Positions 46,901 through 56,700 of a stretch of DNA of 64,000 bases are shown here, piece after piece. The position numbers and the translations under genes are program-made. How positions within the stretch are numbered: the stretch's first letter is position 1; the number at the start of each line of letters is the position of its first letter. The notes below the pieces were generated by a model, which saw only the letters and a program-made list of their open reading frames with translations, made no database searches and was not told the origin of the DNA. The DNA comes from Acanthococcus lagerstroemiae. Taxonomy: Eukaryota > Arthropoda > Insecta > Hemiptera > Eriococcidae. The stretch is taken from the NCBI GenBank assembly GCA_031841125.1, contig CM063114.1:34803574-34867573 (forward strand). The letters are read 5' to 3'.

Positions 46901-49274
46901 TCGCACGTGTTAAAGAAATACTTGCCGCCGTGTACATTCGCCTAAGTAAGACCTTTGCATGAGTTCTTATTACCTACTTTTTTGACCCGAACAGCGAAGC
47001 AAAATTCGAATCGTGACCTCACATTCACCTGGAAGCGATAAGTTTGTCCTGCTACTCGTATTTCGTGCACGTAATGGTATTTAGTTTATACTCGTAATAC
47101 GACCCTGATCTTGAGTATCACTTAGTTTTTATAAAAAGTTAAAACATTCGAAAAGTCAACTGTACCGCAATATTTTTCCGTAAAATAAATGTAACTTATA
47201 AAAGGCCATTCGGACTATCGCAGATTCGCGGTTTCGAATGTTATAGTCAGCAAACGACGACTGCAGGAATGGACACGTAAACGTACCGTATATATTAAAG
47301 AGAAATTTCAACAAGTAACACCTCTATAATACAAAAACTCGTTTCATGTTATAAATTTCGCCTTTTTTCAACCTACAAATCATTTTCCAAGTAAATAAAG
47401 CTCCTTAACTGGAAATGGAATTCTGGGTAACTGAAAAATATTCTTAGGAAACAAGAGCATTTGCCCTTCAAACAGAAATTCGAGGCACATTTCTCTTCAA
47501 CTAAAATAATAAACCATTGCCGTTATCAGTGACAGTTACTCGAAGATTAAATTCTATAAGCGCAACAGTTTTCGGAATATTCTCGTTAACTAAAAATCAT
47601 TTTCCCAACATACTCATTTCCCGACTTTTTCGAGTGAAAATCTCGATAAATGTGAAACCGTAGCTTTTTACAACTGTCAGGCTGAAAATGACTAATTGTT
47701 CAATATCTTCGCATTTAAAAATGGTAGTCCAACTTGAATAGAATTTAACAGAAGAAAATCATGTTCTCGAGGTTAACTCGTCCGAAATTAATTTTGAGAG
47801 GAAATCGAAGATGATCAAATTTAAATTTCCTATCAAACGAATAAATAAGGTCGATTTTTCCAAAAATCGTTTTAAAATAAAATTTTTACATTTTCCCCTG
47901 AAAATGTTGATTTTTTTTTATTCAAATTAATATCGAACCAATAACTTTGGGTGCGAGGTAGCTCGTCTAAAATCGGTTTATTATATTTTGAATTACTATG
48001 TTGCCAATGCAACCGTTTCTGGTCTAATAGGTGAGGAATTTTTTTATTTTTTTTGCAATTTCATCGTGCTTATTTATCCAATTATTAATAAGCAATACTA
48101 CAACGATAGGCGCCTTAGAAAACGGATACAAAAAAAAGCTTCTCACAATTGGTACAACTAACGAAAACTTCCGAGCAAAATTCATTTACTGATCTCCGCA
48201 GATGTAAACCGCATTTACTGCACATATACATGGCAGTTAATGGGCCACCCTTCTCCCCACGAAGTAACCAAATATTACATTTAGAATGTGATACGCGGTA
48301 TAATATGTTGTACGTAGTCGTAAAAATATCTGTACCTTCCCTTCGCCGCAAGTCTTAGTCGGTGTATTCACCGATATGAAAATCAAATCGGCTTCTTCGA
48401 TCGCTGTTTCGACATCAGTAGAGAAGAAAAGATTCCGATTGCGACACTCAAATACTATATCGTCTAATCCAGGCTGCAAAAATGAGTAGTAATCAATTAA
48501 ATCGATAAATGTACGAGTATGTACATACATGCGTAGAAGTATTTGTACGAAGCTGTAAATTGAGTACAGGCTAACTATAATTTGATGCCCCAGGAAATAC
48601 GAGTAGAATCCTATCGCGAATCAAGCTACTGATAAAAGATACGAATAATTATCAATTGCGCTGGTAGTAGTGTACATATTACCGAAATGCTCTTTTATGG
48701 ATCGGGTAATGAACGAAAAAAGAATAAGTTGCGGACCGTATCAAACCATCGCGCCAATAATGATTACTAATGGCTACCTATACGTATGCCCACGTAGTAA
48801 TAACAACGATAATTTCCAATGAAATTTTCTTCGCATAGCGATATAAAAAATTTCGAGATTTCCCTGCACACATAGGTCCGGCCGGTTTTCCTCTATCTCC
48901 AGGGAAAACCTGAAATCCTAGTCATTCAGTCTATCAGACAGACATTCAATCACGAAGACAAGCATGAAGCTATTAAAAGTAAGTCAGTCAGCCAGACCAG
49001 TGCACTAAATAGGTAGATACTGTGACATGTATGGTATACCTATTCCATTAAAAATTACGTTATAGTTAGTTACAAATGCGACAGTTTTAACGCAATAGAT
49101 GACTAGAAATATTACTTCGTAAATAGGAAGCGCGGTCGAGTTCCATTGATCGATGCGTTCGGAATTTTTGTCGACCACCGTGACTTTAACATCCGGACAC
49201 TGTTGGGCGATTACTGTGCATGTTGGACCACCTACGTAGCCCGCGCCGATACAACAAATTCTGCTGATCGTCAT
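34903..49274 (-). CDS. UGDH: UDP-glucose 6-dehydrogenase, 9 exons
   Basis: Minus-strand coding exons: 49116-49274, 48336-48473, 46693-46857, 44617-44814, 43186-43333, 42672-42766, 39435-39638, 38379-38528, 34903-35109. Phases close to 487 aa. The enzyme oxidises UDP-glucose to UDP-glucuronate with two NAD+, supplying glycosaminoglycan synthesis; the fly orthologue is sugarless. Residues 10-16 (GAGYVGG) are the Rossmann dinucleotide loop. Thr130 (KSTVPV), Glu160 (NPEFLAEG), Lys219 (SELSKL), Asn223, the nucleophile Cys275 ([10 protein letters not shown]) and Asp279 are all present. The C-terminal UDP-binding domain (about 320-460) includes [23 protein letters not shown] and PAFIFDGR. The tail is a low-complexity Ser/Gly/Asn segment. 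Exon 6 is only 95 bases and was found by motif and splice sites. Splice sites are GT-AG throughout. The gene converges on XPR1 and diverges from EARS2. Confidence 0.97.
35286..35658. mobile_element. 373-bp TIR element (CAGGGTTGCCACTTT ends) in the UGDH terminal intron
   Basis: Inverted ends CAGGGTTGCCACTTT and AAAGTGGCAACCCTG, with subterminal repeats of CCCTGACTTTTCCCGG and TTTTCCA type on both sides. A GCGAA duplication flanks it at 35281-35285 and 35659-35663. The 182-aa ORF through it simply translates the repeats. Confidence 0.85.
36022..36149. mobile_element. 128-bp palindromic MITE nested in the Tc1-like left arm
   Basis: Terminal repeats TTCATTCGGAATAAGAACG and its near-perfect complement extend inward through ACAAAAATGGCGACGCA. 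It is flanked by CTATAC at 36016-36021 and 36150-36155. Its absence from the right arm shows that it entered after the Tc1-like element. Confidence 0.85.
36257..37252 (-). pseudogene. Tc1-like transposase pseudogene
   Basis: The N-terminal helix-turn-helix is readable at 37252-37080 ([20 protein letters not shown], then [16 protein letters not shown]). The three catalytic positions are visible in different frames: CDES at about 36813-36825, DNDP at about 36538-36550, and SIENLW at about 36440-36458. The D-to-E spacing is close to 34 residues, as in Tc1. Several stops and frameshifts separate these parts. The C-terminal part ends [15 protein letters not shown], a usual Tc1 ending. Confidence 0.85.
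37338..37408. repeat. Direct repeat of ~28 bp at the Tc1-like right arm
   Basis: GCGTCATTCGTAAAGAAGAG plus the next eight bases occurs at 37338 and again at 37381, separated by about 15 bases. The same sequence forms the inner border of the left arm, so this is a local duplication of the arm end. Confidence 0.75.
38203..38232. repeat. (ATA)n microsatellite in UGDH intron 8
   Basis: About eight ATA units followed by an A-rich stretch. Nothing else of note is nearby. Confidence 0.8.
40330..42270 (-). mobile_element. Non-LTR retrotransposon, 5'-truncated, in UGDH intron 6
   Basis: The minus-strand element holds a nearly complete reverse transcriptase and its C-terminal region, without an endonuclease. 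It lies in the same orientation as UGDH. The 3' end is not sharply defined; a T-rich stretch at about 40331-40358 could be the remains of a tail. The clade (Jockey or CR1-like) is not decided. Confidence 0.82.
40422..42267 (-). pseudogene. Reverse transcriptase pseudogene of the intron 6 retrotransposon
   Basis: The frame 41188-42267 carries [101 protein letters not shown] and the catalytic YADDTVII. It then shifts frame at a T-run near 41190-41202. Further frames carry [34 protein letters not shown] (40839-41051) and a basic C-terminal stretch (40422-40826). At least two frameshifts break it, and one falls in a homopolymer. Confidence 0.85.
42381..42645. repeat. Inverted repeat flanking 200 bp, next to UGDH exon 6
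   Basis: TCGTCGGTGGCGCGTTTGAC... at 42381-42413 is complemented at 42616-42645 with one or two mismatches over 30 bp. The right arm ends 26 bases from the exon 6 splice donor. No coding capacity; probably a MITE. Confidence 0.75.
45464..45530 (+). mobile_element. Possible tRNA-like SINE head
   Basis: TAGTTCAAGTGGTTAAGG resembles a polymerase III A box in a tRNA D-arm context. A B box is poor (GTTGAAAACGG). It faces a second tRNA-like head at 45740-45805. Low confidence. Confidence 0.3.
45740..45805 (-). mobile_element. tRNA-derived SINE head
   Basis: On the minus strand, TGTAGCTCAGTGG (45791-45803) matches the A box and GGTGTTCGAAAT (about 45750-45761) matches the B box, at a distance normal for tRNA-like promoters. 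The folded arms are too imperfect for a working tRNA. The body probably continues leftward to about 45550, where the ORF ends. Confidence 0.5.
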
Positions 49275-50749
49275 TTTGCGAAACAGTATCCTAAAATTAC
49301 GAATACTATTAGCAAACAGAATTCAAAAGCCAGTTAGCATTCGAACACGACGTGATTACTGTGGAAGCGAGTGACAAGTTGGTGCTATGCAGTCCTCTAT
49401 TGTGTACTTGTGGCAAACCATTTATTCATACCTACGTGTATTATCGCTCGTTTTAGCAGTTTTCCCTCAACTTATCTTCATTACGCTATTATACGTCGCA
49501 ATAGCTCGTTCCTCCTCGCTATAACTTATTTATCGCTGAACACATTCGAAGGTATTTTATCATTTTAGCGAGCACGTAATACGTACTCAGTATGAACAAA
49601 CATTTTTCGCTGCAACTTTTTCACCCCTAACATAGAGACACGTGGCCGATAAAAGAAAATACGTGACAAATGTTACTCCAACAGTTAAAATGTCAGCCGT
49701 GAGAATAGGCGACTCGAATTCGAACTCCGACCGGTCCGTGTACGTCGTCGGTGGATTTTCCAAATTGGAGTAGGCATTGGTTAATCGACTCGCAAATAGA
49801 CCAGATATGCGAAATAACGTGAACACCCCTTCATTTTTTCATAAATATTTTTCACGTTCCTCGAATCACGAAAGCTCGAAATGAACGTCTTCCATCCCTG
49901 TCATTTTTCGTGAATAGTTAGAACAATTGTACACCGCTATGCTGTAGACTACATATTACTCGCACGTAGTTTACTTCAAGTCATCATGTATCATACTAAG
50001 AACATAGTTGATCTTACAAAATCGCAACATACCAATAGGCTTTCAAAAAACTCCACGCCGTCAAATCCGGCTAGTCGCGGTTGTATTATAACAATACACG
50101 ACGCGCAATTCAATGCCGTTTCATACTTATGGCCACAAAAGCGAATTCTCTTCTTAGCTGCCAGCAAGTACAACAGATTACTCCAGTGATCAGCCACTAG
50201 ATGTGCGAGTGAGCGATTTGTATATTCAAACTTTCACTCAATTCGAAAAATCCTATAAAAGCTTAATACCTAGTTAGGTGCGCGCGAATTGTGGGAAAAA
50301 TAATTTATTAACGAATTTTTTCGAAATCCAACTTTCCAACACCGACATTGAATTTTTGGTAAAATTTGAATTGTAGGTGCCGAGTGCACTGTATACAATA
50401 AGAGATAATTGTGAGTACCTGCCGCACAACAAACTGGAAAATTGTGACGTTAAATAATCTCCATCCTTGTCTAAAGTTGACCGATGAAGTCGATAATAAC
50501 TGGATAATAAGGAAGCACACTTTCGGTAACTACAATTTACATTATAGACCCGATATAATCGAAAGGAAATAGAATATAGAAATAATTATTTATCTATTAC
50601 TAGATACTAGTCAGAGTCATTAGCACCATTTTGTCAAAATGTAATGATCTTTTTGGTGGTTTTGAAAATTTTCCTGATAAGAAACAGCTTTTCGTTTTTT
50701 CCAAAGACGTTTACTATTACACTGGATACCGAACTTCCTATAGTCCTGT

Positions 50750-50921
50750 TAGGGCTCTATAGTTTCACCTGGGTATACCAAGCCGCCATTTTGGTTCATA
50801 CTGCGCCCGTGGATGCCGAATCCGACTATGCGGAGCGTAACGCGTAGTCAATTCGGCATCGACGAGCGCAGTACGAACCAAAATGGTAGCTTAGTATACC
50901 CAGGTGAAACTATAGAGCCCT
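50750..50921. mobile_element. Palindromic MITE, complete copy, ~172 bp
   Basis: Ends TAGGGCTCTATAGTTTCACC and the complement; almost every base pairs with the other half, through GCCGCCATTTTGG and GATGCCGAAT blocks, around a small centre near 50836. Flanks AGTCCTGT (50742-50749) and AGTCCTAT (50922-50929) look like an 8-bp target duplication with one mismatch, which suggests a hAT origin. Non-coding. Confidence 0.87.
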
Positions 50922-50990
50922 AGTCCTATAGGGCTTTTACAATGTTTACATTTTTCTTATCAGTTTGTAGTATGGTGCAGTTTTCGCTTT
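50922..50990 (+). repeat. Dispersed repeat fragment shared with 0.7 kb
   Basis: Reverse complement of 661-732 with few differences. The palindromic MITE appears to have inserted into the left part of this repeat. Confidence 0.65.
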
Positions 50991-51584
50991 CCTATTTCAG
51001 GAGAGTCTGATAAGTGCAGGCCTACTCAGATGAAATACCTTTATATATTAGTTTACACATTCACCTGAGTCATGAAAAATATGCATAATTTTTAAACTAT
51101 ATTTACTGAAGTAAGCAATAAGTGGGAAACAAACTTCTGCGGAGTTTTCAAAAGGTAAAAAAAGGAAGGCCCAGAGTCAGATTAAATATGTTCGAAGGAA
51201 GAGAAACAGAACAGAAGAAAGACAGTACTTATAAAAACTTGCAATGTACTCTAAATTCTCTTTTAGCACAACCTCATATAAACATAATTCCGTATTATAT
51301 TTTTATTTCCACTTTCCAGTAATTAAAACTTTACGGGTAATGAATCCCAGTCAATAAAAATATGCACGTGCAGCAGGATATTTTTCAACACTGAGATTAC
51401 CAAGAATTTACATCTAAACCCCGAAATATCTAGAAAATCTCCTAGTCGCTCACATAAAATGGGTAAAAAAATATTATCCAGAGTTACACAGGCTTATAGA
51501 ATGCAAGCATACTACTTATACTTACCTTCAGTGAACATGGGAAATAAATAATAAATTATAAAATAGAAATCACAATCTGTCACA

Positions 51585-51670
51585 AAAAAATAAAAATCAC
51601 AAACCGTCAAAAAAAAATTAAAGTCGCGAACCGTCAGAAAAAAATAAAAATCGCGAACGTCAGAAAATAA
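51585..51670. repeat. Short tandem repeat of ~32 bp units
   Basis: Units of the form AAAAATCACAAACCGTCA repeat about three times with drift (CACAAACCGTCA, CGCGAACCGTCA, CGCGAACGTCA). Confidence 0.7.
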
Positions 51671-51692
51671 GAATAGCACCTTCAATGTTTAC

Positions 51693-51890
51693 CTGGAGCG
51701 GTATTCTCGAAAAGTTGTTACGGTAACCACTCATAACAACTAGTCCCAAGGTGGTGTTATGAGTGGTTATGAGATGTTATTCAACATTGCGGTAAATGGG
51801 TAACAACCGGTAACAACTCATAACAACTTTTTTTATAACAACGGTGTTATCATAACATCGCATAACAACTTTTCGAGAATAGTGGTCCTG
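51693..51890. mobile_element. TIR MITE (TATTCTCGAAAAGTTGTTA family), copy 2
   Basis: 198 bp, the reverse complement of 31269-31467 with modest divergence. Ends CTGGAGCGGTATTCTCG and CGAGAATAGTGGTCCTG. The flanks differ from copy 1, so the ends are well defined. Non-coding. Confidence 0.87.
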
Positions 51891-52028
51891 AATAGTGACG
51901 GATCGCGACTGACAAATCACAACCACAACAACCCCTACAGCGAGCAGTGATAACTGAACAAGTGACAAGGATACGTTTATGGAGAAATGTGGCAACGTCG
52001 TGGAACGGAGGTTAACATTCCGGTTTAC

Positions 52029-52511
52029 CAAAGTCATATAGATACACCAAGTCGTTCGACTCTCCATTTAACCAATGTTAAACTTCGTATGTTACGATAA
52101 TTTATCCCGATAGCAGCGCTGGCAGCGTTCGACTGCCGTGAAATCAATGTAAACGTTGGGAGCCCTAACAAGGTTTTGCGTTTATCTCAATAACGGTCGA
52201 GTTTTATGAAAAAGTGAAAAGAACAAAATTTATTCTACCTGTTATTTTCTATCAGGTAAGATCAGTTTCAAAATTTTACCCATAAAAATTTCGAATTTAC
52301 TCGCATTCGATGGTAAATTCCAAGGTGAACAAATTTAGCTCTTTCCAATTTTTCATCAAAATTGATAGTTTTTGAGCTAATCCGCAAAAACGTAAAACTG
52401 TCCATATAAGCGCAATGCAAACAAAGGAGTTCAGCGATAGCAGCGCGCTGGCATGACGGCAGAACGCGGAAACGCGCTAGTCGTCTAACTTGGTGTATCT
52501 ATATGACTTTG
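52029..52511. mobile_element. hAT-like non-autonomous element, 483 bp
   Basis: Terminal inverted repeats CAAAGTCATATAGATACACC and complement, flanked by a perfect 8-bp duplication CGGTTTAC (52021-52028 and 52512-52519). Both subterminal regions carry inverted blocks around AGCAGCGC and TGGCA. 8-bp duplications are typical of hAT elements. No transposase is encoded. Confidence 0.88.
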
Positions 52512-52861
52512 CGGTTTACATTGGGAACGATCGCTTTGCGTTAATGCGTAAAACTAATTTCAGGATGCTAACGAGCTCCGCATATCAATTTTTTCTCGGC
52601 AAGCTTGCGTTCAAACTTTTGAAACAAAATAACTACTATTAGAGTAAATTATTGTAAGAATTGATTATCACGAAAAAGATCATTAAAGTCCCTTACTTTC
52701 CTGGGGGGAAAAAAAAATATATAGTTTTTGTTTTTGCATCAATAGCAACGCGAACATTCTCATCAACCATCTGTATTCAATGTAATTTCTCCTTTAGTCT
52801 CTCCAGTTTCTTCAACTTTTTCGATGCCTTAAATACGTATATAATTATAATGTATAGCTTA

Positions 52862-52934
52862 TAACGATTGATTTTTGTCAAAAATATTGAAACGAAATAA
52901 CGAAACGAAAAAAAAAGGTTTCGTTTGCCATCCC
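52862..52934. mobile_element. Partial GGGATGGCAAACGAAA-family MITE
   Basis: Matches the right two-thirds of the element at 63632-63737, ending GGTTTCGTTTGCCATCCC. The left end is missing. Confidence 0.65.
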
Positions 52935-53355
52935 TGTTTTTTATTCATTCAAGTATATAAATAATATTAAAAATTTTATTGTATGTGCTTATTTGTTACA
53001 GAAATCTACTAAAGGAATGGATAATTTGCCAGACATAGCATTCGTTCATTTACAAAGTAGAAGTATTTGCTTTTAAAAATTTCCTTTTATTTTTTATTTT
53101 TTTGTTTGTTTGAATCTTTGAATTATATTCGTTTTGAAAGAAATAAAACACTTTAGGACGTATATTATATATTTTCATTTTCGCACACGGCCACCTGCAG
53201 GAGCTCAACATTTTGGTCAGTGTAAAAAAATATAATATGTATGCAGTAAGAGCTTTATTTTCGGGGAAAAAAATCCATCTTAAAGAGAGCTTTGATGAAA
53301 AAAAAGAAATCGAGAGAGAGCGCTGTAACCTGTAACAGCTTGAGCATCAAGCTTA

Positions 53356-53363
53356 TGACGTCA
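53356..53363 (+). promoter_or_regulatory. Palindromic CRE (TGACGTCA) upstream of EARS2
   Basis: A perfect CREB/ATF consensus 350 bases before the EARS2 start codon, followed by tandem AACTATG units. Function is inferred from the consensus only. Confidence 0.35.
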
Positions 53364-53529
53364 CAGATAATGCGTATGAACTATGAACTATGAACACGGT
53401 ATGCAGCGCAGCTGTAGCAGATAAAAATTTCCTCCCGTTCCTGGCATAATTCGGACTTCCCAGACCGATGGCGCGCTAGCATCGGGCCTTCCTCCCTTTC
53501 CGCACTTCAGGAAATAGTGCCATAGAATT

Positions 53530-53608
53530 CTTATCAACGTTAGGATACACTGTACGTAAACAATGCCTAGCACTGCCTAGCATCTCACGTAATCCTAACG
53601 TTGATAAG
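53530..53608. repeat. 17-bp perfect inverted repeat with 45-bp loop upstream of EARS2
   Basis: CTTATCAACGTTAGGAT (53530-53546) and its exact complement (53592-53608). The right arm ends 105 bases before the EARS2 start codon, so it could lie in the promoter or 5' UTR. It may be a very small MITE. Confidence 0.7.
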
Positions 53609-53713
53609 GTTCTGTTGAATCTTGGGAACAAAGTCGTATAGATAAACTATCCACTGTGAATTTTTATCTGATTAGTACTGAGACATCTATATAGTCAAAG
53701 GATTAGTCTAAAA

Positions 53714-56700
53714 ATGAGAAAAGCTGTACAAATTAATAAGTGGAAAAATCTTCGTAAGAGGTTTTTGAATACTTTTGTAAGATGTATTTCCTCTGATAAG
53801 GTTGCCGGTAACTCTACAGGAACTACTCTTTCTAGTCCTGCTACTACTGCAGCAAGTGGTAATGTCAGAGTCAGATTTGCTCCGAGCCCTACAGGTTATA
53901 CATGACAATTTGTTATTTATAATTTACGTTTTTTGCCATAAGAAAGTCTCGAATGTATCACTTTATTAGAGTACACGTCGATATTCTAATTCGAGCTTCC
54001 CGTTCTCTTGTCTAGGATGCCTTCATGTGGGTGGATTACGTACGGCCCTGTACAATTACTTATTCGCTAAAGCACACAAAGGTTCTTTTATTTTGAGAAT
54101 AGAGGATACCGATCAAGCGAGATTGGTTAAAGGTGCCGTAGAAAAATTGGAAGAGGATTTACATTGGGTTGGATTGCATCCCGATGAAGGCCCTTCGCGC
54201 GGGGGCTCCTGTGGTCCGTATATCCAGTCACAAAGAATAGATTTATATAGGTGAAAACTGTTAACTCGTATTTACAATTATCGAGCTTACTTTTTCGTCT
54301 TCGCTGTTTCTATTTTCATGTCCACTTCGGAGAAAATCGTGTATTCAATCATTATTTAAAATATTCTTTAGGACGGAAGTAAGTCACTTATTATCGAAGA
54401 ATCGCGCATACTACTGTTTTTGCACCGACAGAAGGCTCGATCTCTTGAGAAAAGATGCGCTAAGGCGTAGAGAAGTTCCGAAGTACGATAACCATTGCAG
54501 AGACCTACCCAAAGAACAAATTGAAGAAAAACTTGAGCTGGGAATATCTTACTGCGTACGATTTAAGGTATTGTATTCATTTCGGATTATATATGATGAA
54601 TTTGATTCAGAGTTCAGACTCCACGTGGGGAGTGCTAAGGTTTTTCTCTTTTAGTTTTTGTTTGTTTAGAAAAATAAGTTATTTTCAATTATTGTTCTTA
54701 TCGCCTCGCATGTTTCGAGGATTTTCCACGTACAAATAACACTACACAACAGTTTGAGATTTAAAAAAAAAACAACAGTGACATGAAAATACATGATTCT
54801 GTATGTATTTTCAACGAAAAATTTAATGCCGATGTCAATTTTTCAATTATAGTTCATCCCCCCCCCCCAATCTCCTATTTTAAATAGCGAGTTTTAGTAT
54901 CATCAAGATGGTACCAATAAACATGCACGTGTCTTTATCGTGGTTTAGTATTATTATCAATATCAGTGTAGCTATTCGTGGACGACAAAAAAAAAAGATT
55001 AAAAGGTGATAAATACGATGATTTCCAATTTTTTGAATACGGAAAACCAGACATTACTACTACACTAGATATCTAACTTCCTATACTACCTTAATCCTTA
55101 TAAAAGTTATAAAAAAAGCGTATCCAGACTTTGTGCGAATGCTTGCATAAGCTTTCGCCAGTCGCCAGTATACTCAATTTTCCTATTTAAAATACACGGT
55201 GAATTTCGCGTGGACGTATCGGCGTTCAAATAAATAAAAAAATTGAAGTGTAGCATATTGTTGTTTTTTTTTTAAATATTTTCCTGCTCTCAAGATATGT
55301 ATGAATGGTCTGTGAAATTTTCAGATCGTTTTACCCAGCCAAAATGTAATTATCACGATTTAAAAATGACCAAGTTCCCATTCAAAATACATTGGAGCCG
55401 ATTTTTTATACCGGTGAGGCTAGCGGATCTGATACTAAACGTAGCGTCTTGTGAGAAGGGTTTATACTGCTAGCTGGCTGAAGTTAGGTATCTAGTATAG
55501 TAGTATAATGTCTTTGCGGAAAACGAGTTATTATTGAGGAAAATGGTTACTGTTATCGTATTTAGCGATCGAAATATAGCTAAAATCACATATTCTCATC
55601 CCATGATTTTTCATTTTTTATTTATCAATGATTTCATTTATCCGTGTTTTCTAGTTAACGCCGTTTCTAAGACCATTCGATGATTTAGTGTACGGTTCGG
55701 TGAAGCATAATGTTGCGCAAGTGGAAGGAGATCCTGTGATTTTGAAGAGTGACGGATTTCCTACCTATCACTTGGCAAACGTTGTCGACGATCATTATAT
55801 GAACATTACACACGTCTTGAGAGGAGTTGAGTGGCTACCATCAACAGTGAAACATTTGCTTTTATACGAGTAAATTTCTGTTTTCTGCATTCTTATCACA
55901 CTGACAGAAAACGTGTCCTTTTTCGCTTCAAGAAAACTTTGCGATCAGTTTCCGACAAAGTGATCGAACATTTGAGTTCCTCGATCGTTGATCGACTGAA
56001 AACTATTGGCTAGCAAATTGGTGGACAAACATAGTTACAGTTTCGTGTATAGATAGATTGATAGATCGATTCGCATTCGAAAGTCAAAGTCAATACAATA
56101 GGTTTGGTGGAGGGGGAAAAAAAATTTATTAGCTTGGACTCTAAGCTCTGACTCCGACTTTGACTTCTGGGAAATAGTGATTGTGAGTCGGTTGTCGACT
56201 CCGACTGCATCTCCCTGAAGGAACCCCACTGCCAACATACAACGGTATGTTGTTACGCATCTGAGTTATTAGGCCTAGACCGTTACAGTACCTTGTACAT
56301 CTTTGATACGTCTTTTGGGTTCATGTTAAATTTGTGTGATTATAATACTGAATTTTCCAAAGGTAAGGAATCTGAGAGGACCTGATAAAAATAAAGAAAT
56401 TTGAAGAATTGGAAATTTGAGCCACCAAGAATGGGCGAACCAGAACCCAGCCCCGAGAATAATTAAGTCCTCATCGTATTCTAGTTTGAACTCTTTCCGA
56501 ATGTAAACCCGCCTTTGAAGGACCCTAAAATAAACTCGAGTCCTGGAAAACACCAAGTCTATGGAACCTTATAAGCTTACAAACACTGCATGCGGTGAAA
56601 GTCATTCGTAAGGAACGCGAACCGTGGTTTCATTGAACCATTCAGAACACCTCGGATTTTAGAGTGGAGATTGGGCTTTATAGGGAGCGTGTTACAAACG

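Larger units (their letters stand above)
49275..53713. other. Divergent intergenic region between UGDH and EARS2
   Basis: It must contain the UGDH promoter near its left end and the EARS2 promoter at its right end. It otherwise holds the palindromic MITE at 50750-50921, a dispersed repeat at 50922-50990, the MITE at 51693-51890, a hAT-like element at 52029-52511 and a half-element at 52862-52934. A G/T-free repeat of AAAAATCGCGAACCGTCAG type units lies at about 51580-51670. No gene seen. Confidence 0.5.
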
